Notes under the pieces: model-generated
Database searches by the model: none
What the model saw: only the letters and a program-made list of their open reading frames with translations
What the model was told of the DNA's origin: nothing
From: CAYLZW01 sp964388085
GTDB lineage: Bacteria > Myxococcota > UBA727 > CAYLZW01
Direction: 5' to 3'
NCBI GenBank assembly: GCA_964388085.1
Contig: CAYLZW010000020.1
Coordinates: 1 to 38,955, forward strand
DNA length: 38,955 nucleotides
Shown: in pieces, positions 17,201-24,810 of the stretch
Layout: the number at the start of each line of letters is the position of its first letter
How positions within the stretch are numbered: the stretch's first letter is position 1
Position numbers and translations under genes: made by a program

Positions 17201-18664
17201 CTCCTCATCCGGCGGAGGCACGAGCCCTAGCTCGTCGAGCAGCGGCGCCAACCCTGCCTCCGCGTCGGGAAAATGGAGCACCGGCGGCGCCAGCGCGGCG
17301 TCCACCTCGTCCCACTCGTCGGCGACCTCCGCCTCGCGCTCGTCGTCCCGCTGCTGCAGCTCCTCGGCGAAGGTCGGCGGCGGCGCCAGAAAGCCGCTGA
17401 CCGTGTCCTCCGCGTCCCCGGCCGCGTCGTCAGCGTCGAGCGGCGGCGGCTCGAAGGCGCGCTCCTCGGCCTCGAGCGCCTCGCCCTCGGGGGCGGGCGC
17501 GCTCGCGGACGCGTCGCCCTCGACGAGAGAGGGCATGGCCTCGAGCGGCGGGTACTCCACGAGCCCGTCGCGCTCGCGCACCTCGGCGAGCGCGCTGTTC
17601 AAGTCCTCGTCGGTGATGCGCTCGGTGATGGCCTCGAAGCCGTGCTCATCGCGCGGCGCCGAGCGCGTGTCGTCATCGAGCGCGGCGCCCTCCTCCGAGC
17701 CGAGCGGCCCGGGCAGACTCCAGCCGCCGCCGTCGCCGCTCGCGCCCGGCAGCTCGGTGTCGCGTCGCCCCTCGGCCACCCGGCTGCGCAGGCGCTGGAC
17801 ACGGCTCGCGATGTCCTCGCGCCCGCTGCCGCCGTCAAGCGAGCGCTCGGCCGGCGGCTCGGCGCCGAGCGGAGCGCCCTCGTCCGCGCGCGGTCCCTCG
17901 TCGGTGGGCGTCAGCTTGGCGGTGAGCCGCGCGAACGTCGCCGCGTCCATCTCGGCCGTCACCTCGGGGGCGGCGCCGTCATCGTCATCGTCGAGGTCAC
18001 CCCAGGCCGGATGCGGGTCGTCCGCCGCGAGCTCCCGCCCGTCGTCGTCGCGCAGCGTGACCTGCGGCTCTTCGCTCAGCGGCGGCGCGAGCCCGACCAG
18101 CGGCGGCGTCCCTTCGTCGTCAGCGTCCAGGTCGTCAGCGTCCCTGCCACCCGCGCTCGCGTCGTCAGCGTTCGCGTCGCCAGCGTTCGCGTCGCCGCCG
18201 TCCCCGCCTTCGTTCGCGTCCTCGGGCGCGTCGCTCGGGTCGGCCGCGAGCGCGTCCAGCTGCAGCGACGCGGGGACGCGCGCCAGCGGCACGCTCAGGT
18301 ACGTCGCCAGCCGGGCGATCACCGGCGCCGCCTCGGCCGGCAGCGCGAAGTAGGCGTCCCCACCGGCGGCGATGGCGCTCTGCGTCGAGGAGACCGGCTC
18401 CGAGCCGCTGCCGAGGAAGAACAGCGGCGCGTTCGAGCCCGGCTTGGTGGCCCGCACGGCGCGCGCGATCGCGGACGCGTCCTCATCGCGGTCGGCGAGA
18501 TCCACCAGCACCGCGCTGGCGGGATCCTCGGCGCTCAGCTCGCGCTCGAGGGCCTCGAGCTCGGGCACGCTCACAAAGCGCAGCCCGGCGAACGACAGCG
18601 CCACGCGGACCGTCTCCGACAGCCCCTGTCGCCGGCTCAGCAGCGCGACGCGCGCCTCGTCCAT
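14204..18664 (-). CDS. Giant pseudo-receiver / coiled-coil / DUF4388 / J-like protein
   Basis: 1486 residues from ATG 18664. (1) Residues about 1-125 look like a CheY-type receiver (ARVALLSRRQGLSETVRVAL; AVLVDLADRD; APLFFLGSG), but the phosphoacceptor region is degenerate. (2) About 130-540 is acidic, disordered and rich in D/E/A/P. (3) About 545-1068 is an uninterrupted Glu/Arg/Ala coiled coil. (4) About 1140-1290 reads as a DUF4388 (PATAN-like) domain: GALVLIDRAGLRRTLHLEHG, then EEALLRAGLITAAKH. (5) About 1400-1465 resembles a J domain (DYFSFLGIAPESTSFEVHRA ... FRDLRAALDEI) but lacks HPD, so Hsp70 activation is unlikely. The receiver-plus-coiled-coil layout recalls myxobacterial AglZ and FrzS; the rest differs. 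Inferred role: cytoplasmic scaffold or polarity/signalling protein. It follows priA after 167 bases, probably from its own promoter. Confidence 0.8.
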   Translation of the reverse strand: MDEARVALLSRRQGLSETVRVALSFAGLRFVSVPELEALERELSAEDPASAVLVDLADRDEDASAIARAVRATKPGSNAPLFFLGSGSEPVSSTQSAIAAGGDAYFALPAEAAPVIARLATYLSVPLARVPASLQLDALAADPSDAPEDANEGGDGGDANAGDANADDASAGGRDADDLDADDEGTPPLVGLAPPLSEEPQVTLRDDDGRELAADDPHPAWGDLDDDDDGAAPEVTAEMDAATFARLTAKLTPTDEGPRADEGAPLGAEPPAERSLDGGSGREDIASRVQRLRSRVAEGRRDTELPGASGDGGGWSLPGPLGSEEGAALDDDTRSAPRDEHGFEAITERITDEDLNSALAEVRERDGLVEYPPLEAMPSLVEGDASASAPAPEGEALEAEERAFEPPPLDADDAAGDAEDTVSGFLAPPPTFAEELQQRDDEREAEVADEWDEVDAALAPPVLHFPDAEAGLAPLLDELGLVPPPDEEEVGGTDSDRAPDVAQLERDYVYGDDDDNGDGEGEPPAPPAEVAAGAGALTSQGAAALLDPSEALVQARLEDARRELELELRLAAEARLERELEERVERAVAEAREQAEEERQRLERELAAASERERLEAEAAARAAAEQHLLDVERRLKAEEEAARLAMRRDLEEAARAEADARVRELEQRQRDEEARLREELEERLAAAEKSAREQAEEEALRIAEELALAQDAARERAEAEARQEAQERVAEAERTRAEAEERARRELEELRQSAAVAREQLEQRLRQEADERIAELERRAAEAEAHRHSEEQRREEIEAARRQQAEEEARLRAELEAELRRELEERVAAAEQHANEVAARERERIEAGLREEGERLAQEAAAAARREVEQRLSLEAAELAEQAADEARAEAEARAHEEAEQLAQVAAAEARREAEERLSAEAARRAEEAAAAARREAEERFTAEAARRAQQAEKARREAEERLVAEAERKVREAWEARREAEERLVAEAARTARQAEEARREAEERLRQEADARQLELEARLQAAEEAARLAEERTRQIIEEERLAREEAEATLKAREEELARHRSRWAFRTGAALSAAEGEHDGPGESELGVGRISWWGADAPGVPVDALTFEPGGELGVEPPPAPERWVYLDPPEGTFSDGELPALLWGAHVLCVTGALVLIDRAGLRRTLHLEHGEPVGFLSDLSRDRPEEALLRAGLITAAKHTELRAGPLRSARRTCAYLVDEGGLKPQELFTAIRGVLIEQVLSVLELSSGRFEFLPEAAHASDRVRLQHRFDAVLAEGIRRKYDLRRLWRVLGGAQTLVGKDDRAPRLPPLTKVEHAALALLDGQRSLEDAVLDGALPAEDVLRAALIGVSCGAARIIARGVPGAPEEVAKDSERALAIDKERIEDRVHAARHGDYFSFLGIAPESTSFEVHRAAEQVRRQFDPRRYSDPAFRDLRAALDEIRQVADEAEAVLSDDALRAGYVRSVVSRRMAGTRGQA
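15644..15935 (-). repeat. 66-base (22-residue) repeat inside the coiled coil
   Basis: The block GCGCTCCTCGGCCTC or close variants recurs at 15644, 15710, 15776, 15842 and 15911, i.e. steps of 66, 66, 66 and 69 bases. On the coding strand each unit encodes ARREAEERL followed by about 13 residues rich in A, E and R. Twenty-two residues is two hendecads, so the helix may be straight or slightly right-handed here. Confidence 0.75.
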
Positions 18665-18730
18665 GCAAAGTCCGCCTTCCGGCCGGATCCGCGGCCGCCC
18701 CCGCCGTTTGGCAGAGGGGACGCATATCGC

Positions 18731-18755
18731 TGAAACTAAACGCCTTTTATGGCGT
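18731..18755 (-). promoter_or_regulatory. AT-rich pocket with hairpin upstream of the giant gene
   Basis: In the 167-base gap between priA and the giant gene, TGAAACTAAA is followed by ACGCC-TTTTAT-GGCGT, a perfect 5-base-pair hairpin (18740-18755). This is one of the most AT-rich spots of the window and the likely promoter zone for the downstream gene; no convincing -35/-10 pair was found. Confidence 0.3.
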
Positions 18756-18797
18756 GGTGGGCGCCCCCGTCATAGCACGCGCGCACGATGCACGTCC

Positions 18798-18822
18798 AAA
18801 ACGAGGCAGCTCGTCTCACGAG
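18798..18822 (-). terminator. Weak candidate terminator after priA
   Basis: On the minus strand CTCGT-GAG-ACGAG (18810-18822) forms a 5-base-pair hairpin 9 bases after the priA stop, followed eight bases later by TTTT (18798-18801). It is short for an intrinsic terminator. Confidence 0.25.
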
Positions 18823-18831
18823 GCACAGCGC

Positions 18832-21399
18832 TCACAGCACGTGCGCCGGATCCACGTCCAGCACCATGCGGCAGCCGCCGCGGTCGAGCGCCTTCTTCAG
18901 CGCATCGTCGCGCTGCACCGCCAGCAGCAGCTGCGCTCTTGGCTGCACGCCGCGCGTCCGCACGAAGATCTGATGGCGCGTCATGCCCCGTAGGCGCTCG
19001 AGCGGAGCCGGCGCGGGGCCGAGCACGTCCCACGAGCCCTTCTCGAGCATCCCCTGGCCCACCGCGCGCAAGCGCTCCCCCACGCGGCGGGCGAGCGCGT
19101 CGACGACGTCAGGGTCAAGGCCCTCCACCCGGCAGAGGGCCGCGCGCCAATACGGCGGGTACTTCGCCTCCTGCCGGAGCTCGAGCTCCTCGCGCACGAA
19201 GGTCTCCACGTCGTGCGTGCGCGCGGCGACGATGGCGGGGTGCTTCGGGTTGTACGTCTGCAGGATGACCTTGCCCGGCGCGTCCCCGCGGCCGGCGCGA
19301 CCGGCCACCTGCGTCAAGAGCGAGAAGGCGCGCTCGGAGGCGCGGAAGTCGGGCACGCTCAGCGCCACGTCCGCGAGCACCACGCCCACGAGCGCGATGC
19401 CGGGGAAGTCATGTCCCTTCGCCACCATCTGCGTGCCGATGAGCACGTCGACCTCTCGTCGCTGCACGGAGGCGAGCACGCGCTCGAGCTCGCCGCGGCG
19501 GCGGACGGTGTCGCGATCGAGGCGCGCCACGCGCGAAGACGGGAAGCGCGCGCGCACCTCCGCCTCGACGCGCTCGGTGCCGAGGCCGAGCGCGAGCAGC
19601 GGCGTGGAATGACAAGCGCCGCAGGCGTCGGGGATGCCCTCCTCGAAGTCACATTGGTGGCAGAGCACCTGCTGTCGTCGGGCGTGGAACGTGAGCGACA
19701 CCGAGCAGTGCGGACACTGGCGGATCTCGCCGCAGGCCTCACAGAGCAGAAACGACGCGTAGCCTCGACGGTTCAGGAACAAGAGCGTCTGCTCGCCGCG
19801 CGCCAGCGTCTCCTGCATGGCCTCCACGAGCGGGCCGGACAGGATCGCCGTCGGCTCCCCTTCGCTGACGGAGCGATCGCGCGCCTTGGCCTCGCGCACC
19901 TGCTTGCGCTTGGTCATGTCGACGATCTGGACGTCGGGCATCACGCCGCCGCCGCCGATGCGCACCGGCAACCAAAGGCGCGTGAGCTTGCCCTGGGCGA
20001 CGTTGTGGCAGCTCTCGAGCGAGGGCGTCGCGGAGCCGAGCACACACAAGGCACCCGAGCGCCGCGCGCGCCACAGCGCCACGTCGCGCGCGTGGTAGCG
20101 GGGGGTCTCGTCCTGCTTGAGGCTCGGCTCGTGCTCTTCGTCGATGACGATGAGGCCGAGGTTCGGCACGGGCGCGAACAGCGCCGAGCGCGCCCCGAGC
20201 GCCACGCGCGCGCGCCCTTCCCGCAAGCGAGCCAGCGCGTCCCGGCGTTCGGCCGGCGTCAGGCCCGAGTGCAGCACCGCCACCTCGGCCGACACGCCCG
20301 CTCTCACCCGCGAGAGCAGCTGCGGCGTCAGCGCGATCTCGGGCACCAGCAGGAGCGCGCCCTGGCCGCGCTCGAGCACCGCGCGCAGCACGCGCAGGTA
20401 CACCTCGGTCTTGCCCGAGCCGGTGACCCCCTCGAGCAGGAACGCGCGCCCGTCGCCCTCCTTCACGGCCAGGATGGCCTCTACCGCGCGCGCCTGACCC
20501 TCCGTCAGCGCGCGCTCTTTGACGGGATCTTCGAGCGGGGAGAGCACGCTCGGCGCCTTCGCCTCCTCGAGCACGCGCAGCCGGCCGAGCTCCACGAGGC
20601 GGCGCACCTTGCCGCGCGCGCCCGGAAACACGAGCTGCGCCTCCGCCAGCGTCGGAGGAGCCGGCCGCTCCCGCAGCCACTCGTCGAGCGCCGTCAGCGC
20701 GGGCGCGCGCGCGGAGATGGGCTCCCCGTCGTCGAGGGGCACCAGGATCTCCTCGACGCGCACGGCGCCGGCCCCGCGGTCCTCGAGCGCCTCCAAGAAG
20801 CCACGCTCCACCAAGCGCTTCAAGCGGGCCTTGCCGGTGCCCTCCTTCAGGAGCTGCTTCTCGTTCTTGTGCTGTCCCTCTTCGAAGGCCTGCAGCGTGG
20901 CCACGTCTTTCGCGGTCAGGCCGTGCGCGGCGCCGAACACGAGCGCGCGCTTGCCCTCGTCGGAGACCTTGTAGCGGCGCTTCACGTCGCGCTGCGTGTC
21001 GGGCGGCAGGATGAGGCGCACGGTCTCGCCGAGCGGCGCCAGGTAGTAGTCGGACACGAAGCGACAGAGCGCGATCTGCTCCTCGCTGACGACGGGCTCG
21101 TCGTCGAGCACGTCCTCGAGCAGCTTCAGGCGCGCGGCCGGCAGATCCCGGGCGGGATCGTCCCCGAGCACGAGGCCCACCATCTTCCGGCCGCCCACGG
21201 GCACGCGCACGCGCACCCCCGGCTGACAGCGCCCGTTCATCGCGTAGGGCACCGCGTAGCTGAGCGCCTCCCCGATCTGCGCCACGGGCACGCTGACCAG
21301 CACCCGCCGGACGTCACCATCAGCCGTCAACGCGCGCTCCTGCCCCGCGGGCGGCAGCGGTGGGGGGCGCGAGGGCGGCGGGGAATCGCATGCGAGCAT
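18832..21399 (-). CDS. priA: Primosomal protein N', replication restart helicase PriA
   Basis: 855 residues from ATG 21399, with AAGGAG 8 bases upstream. PriA recognises stalled forks and reloads the replicative helicase. The N-terminal DNA-binding domain starts VRRVLVSVPVAQIGEALSYA after a 30-residue Pro-rich extension unusual for the family. The helicase core has Walker A GVTGSGKTEV (about 325), DEEHEP (about 420) and GSATPSLES. The zinc region has CEACGEIRQCPHCSVSL and then CHQCDFEEG and CGACHS (about 551-598), giving the eight Cys that bind two zinc ions. Helicase motifs V-VI include GTQMVAKGHDFPG and QVAGRAGRGDAPG. It is complete and standard in length apart from the N-terminal extension. 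Confidence 0.96.
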   Translation of the reverse strand: MLACDSPPPSRPPPLPPAGQERALTADGDVRRVLVSVPVAQIGEALSYAVPYAMNGRCQPGVRVRVPVGGRKMVGLVLGDDPARDLPAARLKLLEDVLDDEPVVSEEQIALCRFVSDYYLAPLGETVRLILPPDTQRDVKRRYKVSDEGKRALVFGAAHGLTAKDVATLQAFEEGQHKNEKQLLKEGTGKARLKRLVERGFLEALEDRGAGAVRVEEILVPLDDGEPISARAPALTALDEWLRERPAPPTLAEAQLVFPGARGKVRRLVELGRLRVLEEAKAPSVLSPLEDPVKERALTEGQARAVEAILAVKEGDGRAFLLEGVTGSGKTEVYLRVLRAVLERGQGALLLVPEIALTPQLLSRVRAGVSAEVAVLHSGLTPAERRDALARLREGRARVALGARSALFAPVPNLGLIVIDEEHEPSLKQDETPRYHARDVALWRARRSGALCVLGSATPSLESCHNVAQGKLTRLWLPVRIGGGGVMPDVQIVDMTKRKQVREAKARDRSVSEGEPTAILSGPLVEAMQETLARGEQTLLFLNRRGYASFLLCEACGEIRQCPHCSVSLTFHARRQQVLCHQCDFEEGIPDACGACHSTPLLALGLGTERVEAEVRARFPSSRVARLDRDTVRRRGELERVLASVQRREVDVLIGTQMVAKGHDFPGIALVGVVLADVALSVPDFRASERAFSLLTQVAGRAGRGDAPGKVILQTYNPKHPAIVAARTHDVETFVREELELRQEAKYPPYWRAALCRVEGLDPDVVDALARRVGERLRAVGQGMLEKGSWDVLGPAPAPLERLRGMTRHQIFVRTRGVQPRAQLLLAVQRDDALKKALDRGGCRMVLDVDPAHVL

Positions 21400-21520
21400 C
21401 TAAGAGGCTCCTTGGCGGCAAGGCAAACCTTTCGGCCGCTTTGCGCCACACCTCCTCCATCCGCTGCCCGGCGGCGGGGTTTGCGCGGGATCCGCTGGTA
21501 TCGTGGGCGCCCGAGGTGCC

Positions 21521-22051
21521 ATGAACCCCATCGTCCACGCCGAGATCGGCTGGCTGCTCGCGCAGGCGCTCGACAAAAGGCGCGACCGCGTCGTCGTCAC
21601 GCTGGCCGCCGTCGCGCCGGACCTCGACGGCTTCGGCATCCTCGTGTCGGAGCAGCTCTACGCCGACTGGCACCATAAGCTCGGCCACGGCGTCCTCGCG
21701 GCGGTCGTCGTGCCGGCCGTCGCGCTCGCCGTCACCCGCTCACCCAAGGCCGCGTTGCTCGCGTTCTGCGCCTTCCACAGCCACATCCTCGGCGACCTCG
21801 TGGGCTCGGGACCCGGCTGGCCGCTCTGGTACCTCTGGCCGTTCTCCGCCCTCGAGTGGTTGCCGAGCTGGCAGTGGGATCTCGCGTCCTGGCAGAACAG
21901 CGCCATCGGCCTCGCCGTCACGCTCACCTGCCTCGCCTGCGCCTTGTTCGTGTGGCGTACGCCGGTGGAGCTGTTCAGCGTCCGCGCCGACGAGAAGGTG
22001 GTGCAGACGATCCGCGCCCGCTTCCCTCGCTTCGCCCGTCCACGACGCTGA
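21521..22051 (+). CDS. YdjM-like membrane-bound metal-dependent hydrolase
   Basis: 176 residues from ATG 21521 with GAGG close upstream. MNPIVHAEIGWLLAQAL at the start, APDLDGFGI, DWHHKLGHGVLA and FHSHILGDLVGSGPGWPLWY are the signature of the PF04307 (YdjM/LexA-regulated) family: conserved His and Asp in the first 100 residues, with hydrophobic segments (about 52-68, 126-148). The biochemical reaction is not established for the family. Divergent from priA across 121 bases. TGGTATCGT (21496-21504) is a possible extended -10. Confidence 0.75.
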   Translation: MNPIVHAEIGWLLAQALDKRRDRVVVTLAAVAPDLDGFGILVSEQLYADWHHKLGHGVLAAVVVPAVALAVTRSPKAALLAFCAFHSHILGDLVGSGPGWPLWYLWPFSALEWLPSWQWDLASWQNSAIGLAVTLTCLACALFVWRTPVELFSVRADEKVVQTIRARFPRFARPRR

Positions 22052-22058
22052 GCACGCC

Positions 22059-22637
22059 CTACCCCCGCTCCCCCCGCTCGACGAGCGCCGCGGCGCGGGA
22101 CCTCTCGACGACGTGCTCGCGCACGCCCTTCGGCCACCGCTCGACGAGGGCCTCGAGCTGCTGCTGCTCGCCGGCGAAGAGCGCCCGTGACGCGTCCTCG
22201 TAGCGCGGCAGATCGCCCGCCATCGACGTCAAAAAGCGGCTGAGCGCCGCCCGCATGCGCTTGGCGCGCTCCTTCGCGGGCTCGCTCTTGCGGGCCTGGT
22301 CGACGACGCGGCGGAGCGCGGCCGAGATGCCGTTCGGCTGCTGCTCGAGCCACTCCCAATGGCGCGGCAAGAGCGACACCTCGCGGCTGACGACGCCGAG
22401 CTTCGGCCGGCCGGGACCTCTCGAGGGCGAAGGCAGCTCACGCGCGATTACCTCGTCGAGGCTGCCGCGCAGATCGAAGTCGACCTGCCGGCCGCTCTCG
22501 TCGTCGAACACCAGCAGGATCTGGCCGCTGTCGTGGTCGAAGCGTCGCTTGAGCACCGGCAGCACGTGGCTGAGCGGGCCTCCTGCGATGCGGACGGTGC
22601 CGGAGAAGACCGTGAAGGTGGGTTCGGGTTGGTTCAT
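22059..22637 (-). CDS. DUF2239 family protein, ribbon-helix-helix-like
   Basis: 192 residues from ATG 22637 (GGAGG one base upstream, tight); an in-frame ATG at 22667 would add ten residues. The N-terminal half (TFTVFSGTVRIAGGPLSHVL; ILLVFDDESGRQVDFDLRG) is the DUF2239 module. Residues about 76-116, GRPKLGVVSREVSLLPRHW then NGISAALRRVVDQAR, look like a strand-helix-helix with a basic start, as in ribbon-helix-helix DNA-binding proteins. The C-terminal part has acidic and basic helices. I suggest a small DNA-binding regulator; family function is not established. A palindrome overlaps its start region. It is convergent with the YdjM-like gene (7 bases between stops). Confidence 0.7.
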   Translation of the reverse strand: MNQPEPTFTVFSGTVRIAGGPLSHVLPVLKRRFDHDSGQILLVFDDESGRQVDFDLRGSLDEVIARELPSPSRGPGRPKLGVVSREVSLLPRHWEWLEQQPNGISAALRRVVDQARKSEPAKERAKRMRAALSRFLTSMAGDLPRYEDASRALFAGEQQQLEALVERWPKGVREHVVERSRAAALVERGERG

Positions 22638-22645
22638 GCCTCCGG

Positions 22646-22689
22646 TTTTACCCGGGTGAAATGCCATCCACAATAAGATCCGGGTAAAA
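22646..22689. promoter_or_regulatory. CCCGGG-centred palindrome and half-site, operator-like
   Basis: TTTTACCCGGGTGAAA (22646-22661) is a near-perfect palindrome (one mismatched pair). A second arm CCGGGTAAAA (22680-22689) is the exact inverse of TTTTACCCGG (22646-22655), 24 bases apart. The arrangement lies between the starts of DUF2239 (minus) and the hydrolase lipoprotein (plus), where an autoregulator would bind. Confidence 0.5.
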
Positions 22690-22761
22690 ATGGCGGGCGG
22701 CGATGCAGGCTTCCGGACACGCCGCGTTCCAAGGCCCCCCGGAGTCTGCGAGCCTAGCGAG

Positions 22762-23592
22762 ATGTTCGCTCCTCTCGGCCCCCGGCTGCTCGCTGTCGTC
22801 GTCGCGTGCACCTCGACGTTGAGCGCCTGCAGCCAGCGCAGCGTGGTGTGGCAGCCCCCCGTCGAGGCGCCCGTCTGCCCCGGCGGCGCCTGCGCTGACC
22901 TGCCGCCCCGAGAGCTGTGTGAGGTCGTGCTCTGCCTGGCGGGCGCCGGCGGCGATCTCTCCGACGGGAACCACACGCTCGGCGATCTGTGCGCCGCCCT
23001 CGACGGCCTCGTGCAGACCTGTGACGCGAACGGCTGCGAGCGCTTGTTTCCCGACGTCGACAGCGCGCTGCTGGCGCTCGAGGACGTCGGCGCTCGCGTC
23101 GACGGGAACGAGTACTTTCGCCGCGGCCAGGGCGGCGAGCGCCCCGCGCCGGCCGCCGAGAGCTGCACCCTCACCCTCATCGGACACTCCTGGGGCGCGG
23201 TGAACGCCGCCGCGCTCGCGCAGCGCGTGGCCGAGTCCGCCGCCTTGCCGCCCGGCCTCCAGCGCGTCGAGCGCGCGGTGCTGCTCGACGCCTACTCGCC
23301 CTTCGCCGGTGACGTCGTCGACGTGCCCGATGGCGTACGCCAGGCATGGAGCTACCGGCACTCGACCCCGGACCCGGACGACTGCTCGGCCAGGATGCCG
23401 CTTGGCCCTTACGTCGGCCTGCCCATCCGCTGCGGTCCGGACACACAGTGCGCCGACTACGACTTGTCGCTCCTCGGCCTCCCGGTCGGTCACTGCGAGA
23501 TGCTCTACGCGGTGGACGCCTGCGTGCACGAGAACGTGCGCGGCCAGGACTGCAGCGCGCCGCCGCCGTCGTCACCGGTGCTGCGCCGCTGA
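22762..23592 (+). CDS. Cysteine-rich lipoprotein with alpha/beta-hydrolase fold
   Basis: 276 residues from ATG 22762, chosen because it puts a signal peptide directly at the start (lipobox LSAC, lipid Cys23); the longer frame from 22690 adds an unlikely 24 residues. The nucleophile elbow is LTLIGHSWGAVN with Ser143; LLDAYSPF (Asp176) and LPVGHCEMLY (His244) could complete a Ser-Asp-His triad. About fourteen Cys follow the lipidation site, which suggests several disulfides and an extracytoplasmic location. The substrate could be an ester or lipid, but nothing nearby indicates which. No closer family recognised. Confidence 0.7.
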   Translation: MFAPLGPRLLAVVVACTSTLSACSQRSVVWQPPVEAPVCPGGACADLPPRELCEVVLCLAGAGGDLSDGNHTLGDLCAALDGLVQTCDANGCERLFPDVDSALLALEDVGARVDGNEYFRRGQGGERPAPAAESCTLTLIGHSWGAVNAAALAQRVAESAALPPGLQRVERAVLLDAYSPFAGDVVDVPDGVRQAWSYRHSTPDPDDCSARMPLGPYVGLPIRCGPDTQCADYDLSLLGLPVGHCEMLYAVDACVHENVRGQDCSAPPPSSPVLRR

Positions 23593-23595
23593 GCA

Positions 23596-24366
23596 TCAGC
23601 GACGAGGACGATGGGCTCTGCTCGTCGCTTTGGCCACGCGCGCAGACAGCCGGCGCTTCGTCGCGGGGCTCGTAAGCCCCCTGACCGCGTCCTTGCCCAC
23701 CCAGCGCTCGCGCTTGTCTTCGGAGGCGGCCAGGCGCTCGGCGAGCGCGAGCGCAGCGCCGTGCAGGGCCGGGTTGCGCTCGCCGATGGCGCGCAGCGCC
23801 CAGCTGACGCCCTTCTTCACGAAGTTCCGCTCGTCGCCGGCCGCTTGCTCGACGAGGGGCAGGCAGGCGAGGAAGGCGTCGTCGCCAGCGCGCTCGTCGT
23901 GCAGCGCCAGGCTCGCCAACAGCGCGAAGGCGGCGCGCTTCTCGAATTCACGACGACGCGTGCTCCACTGCTCGACCTTGCGGAAGGCGTGCGGCGTGCG
24001 ATCGAAGAGCGAAAAGCAGGCCGTGTCGCAGTCGGCCCAGCTCTCGAAGTCCCTGCACCAGCGGTCCATCTGCGCCGGCGTCACGCGCGCGGGCTCGTCG
24101 ACGAAGGCGGCCAAAAGGCGCGCCTCGTACCAGCCGCTCGCCCACAGCGCGGCCGCCAGCTCATGGCTCCGGCCGAGCGCCTTGGCCTCCTTGCGCAGCT
24201 CCGCGACGGAGACGCCGAACACCTTCGCCGCGCGGATGCCGAAGCGCGCCATGCCCTCGCGGTTCTTCTTGGAGCCTCGCCGCTCGAGGCGCGCCAGCAC
24301 GTCGCGCAGCTCGTCGTCGACCGGGCGCCGTGGTGTCGGCTGGGCCTTTGCCTTGGCGCTCGCCAT
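23596..24366 (-). CDS. DNA alkylation repair (AlkD-like) HEAT-repeat protein
   Basis: 256 residues from ATG 24366. An N-terminal basic stretch (SAKAKAQPTPRR) leads into alpha-helical repeats: KKNREGMARFGIRAAKVFGV, ELAAALWASGWYEARLLAAF, the WADCDTAC segment and NFVKKGVSWALRAIGERNP. The wording RFGI-x-AxKVFGV and FVKKGVSWALRxIG is that of the PF08713 family, whose members remove alkylated bases or lack glycosylase activity. The C-terminus is basic (RRLSARVAKATSRAHRPRR) and could help bind DNA. Cytoplasmic. The stop lies 4 bases from that of the convergent lipoprotein gene. Confidence 0.82.
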   Translation of the reverse strand: MASAKAKAQPTPRRPVDDELRDVLARLERRGSKKNREGMARFGIRAAKVFGVSVAELRKEAKALGRSHELAAALWASGWYEARLLAAFVDEPARVTPAQMDRWCRDFESWADCDTACFSLFDRTPHAFRKVEQWSTRRREFEKRAAFALLASLALHDERAGDDAFLACLPLVEQAAGDERNFVKKGVSWALRAIGERNPALHGAALALAERLAASEDKRERWVGKDAVRGLTSPATKRRLSARVAKATSRAHRPRR

Positions 24367-24465
24367 GCGCGAATGCTCTCGTAGCCGTGCTCGTCGAACA
24401 AGCGCGTAGCGCGGCCATCGGAGCCGGCGGATCCCGCCACCGTCGCCAGCGGAGCCCGGCGTGAC

Positions 24466-24471
24466 TATCCT
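24466..24471 (+). promoter_or_regulatory. Candidate -10 element for yidD
   Basis: TATCCT ends 6 bases before the GTG of yidD with no Shine-Dalgarno between, so a leaderless start is possible. No -35 is evident. Confidence 0.35.
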
Positions 24472-24477
24472 GCCCCG

Positions 24478-24810
24478 GTGACGCGCAAGCCGCCTCTCTT
24501 AGACGTCGTCCGGCGTGTGCTCTCGGCCCCGCTGCTGGCGCTCTTGTGGCTCTACCAGAAGCTCGCGCGACCGCTCCTGCCGCCGCTGTGCCGCTTCTAC
24601 CCGTCGTGCTCGGACTACGCCGTGGAGGCCGTGAAGCTACACGGGCCCTTCCGCGGCTCGTGGCTGGCCGCGAGGCGCGTCTCCCGCTGTCACCCTTTTC
24701 ACGAGGGCGGCGTCGATCCGGTGCCGGGCAGCGAGCTCGAGAAGCGGCGCGCGCTGGCAGAAGCGGCCGCGGTCCACGAGGGGGCGCTCCCCCTCGCCAA
24801 GCCTCAATAG
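24478..24810 (+). CDS. yidD: Membrane protein insertion efficiency factor YidD
   Basis: 110 residues from GTG 24478. An N-terminal amphipathic/hydrophobic helix (LLALLWLYQKLARPLLPP) precedes CRFYPSCSDYAVEAVKLHG, then GSWLAARRVSRCHPFHEGGVDPVP, the unmistakable YidD core with its three Cys. In most bacteria yidD sits in rpmH-rnpA-yidD-yidC; here it stands alone. It helps insert proteins via YidC at the inner membrane. The last 7 bases overlap the convergent Spo0M-like gene. Confidence 0.93.
   Translation: MTRKPPLLDVVRRVLSAPLLALLWLYQKLARPLLPPLCRFYPSCSDYAVEAVKLHGPFRGSWLAARRVSRCHPFHEGGVDPVPGSELEKRRALAEAAAVHEGALPLAKPQ

Noticed and set aside
19213..21678. 821-codon open frame on the plus strand
   Set aside because: Antisense shadow of priA, which has all helicase and zinc motifs on the other strand.
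23309..24409. 366-codon frame covering the end of the hydrolase lipoprotein and alkD
   Set aside because: It overlaps two genes with clear family motifs in other frames and has a Ser/Arg-rich shadow composition.
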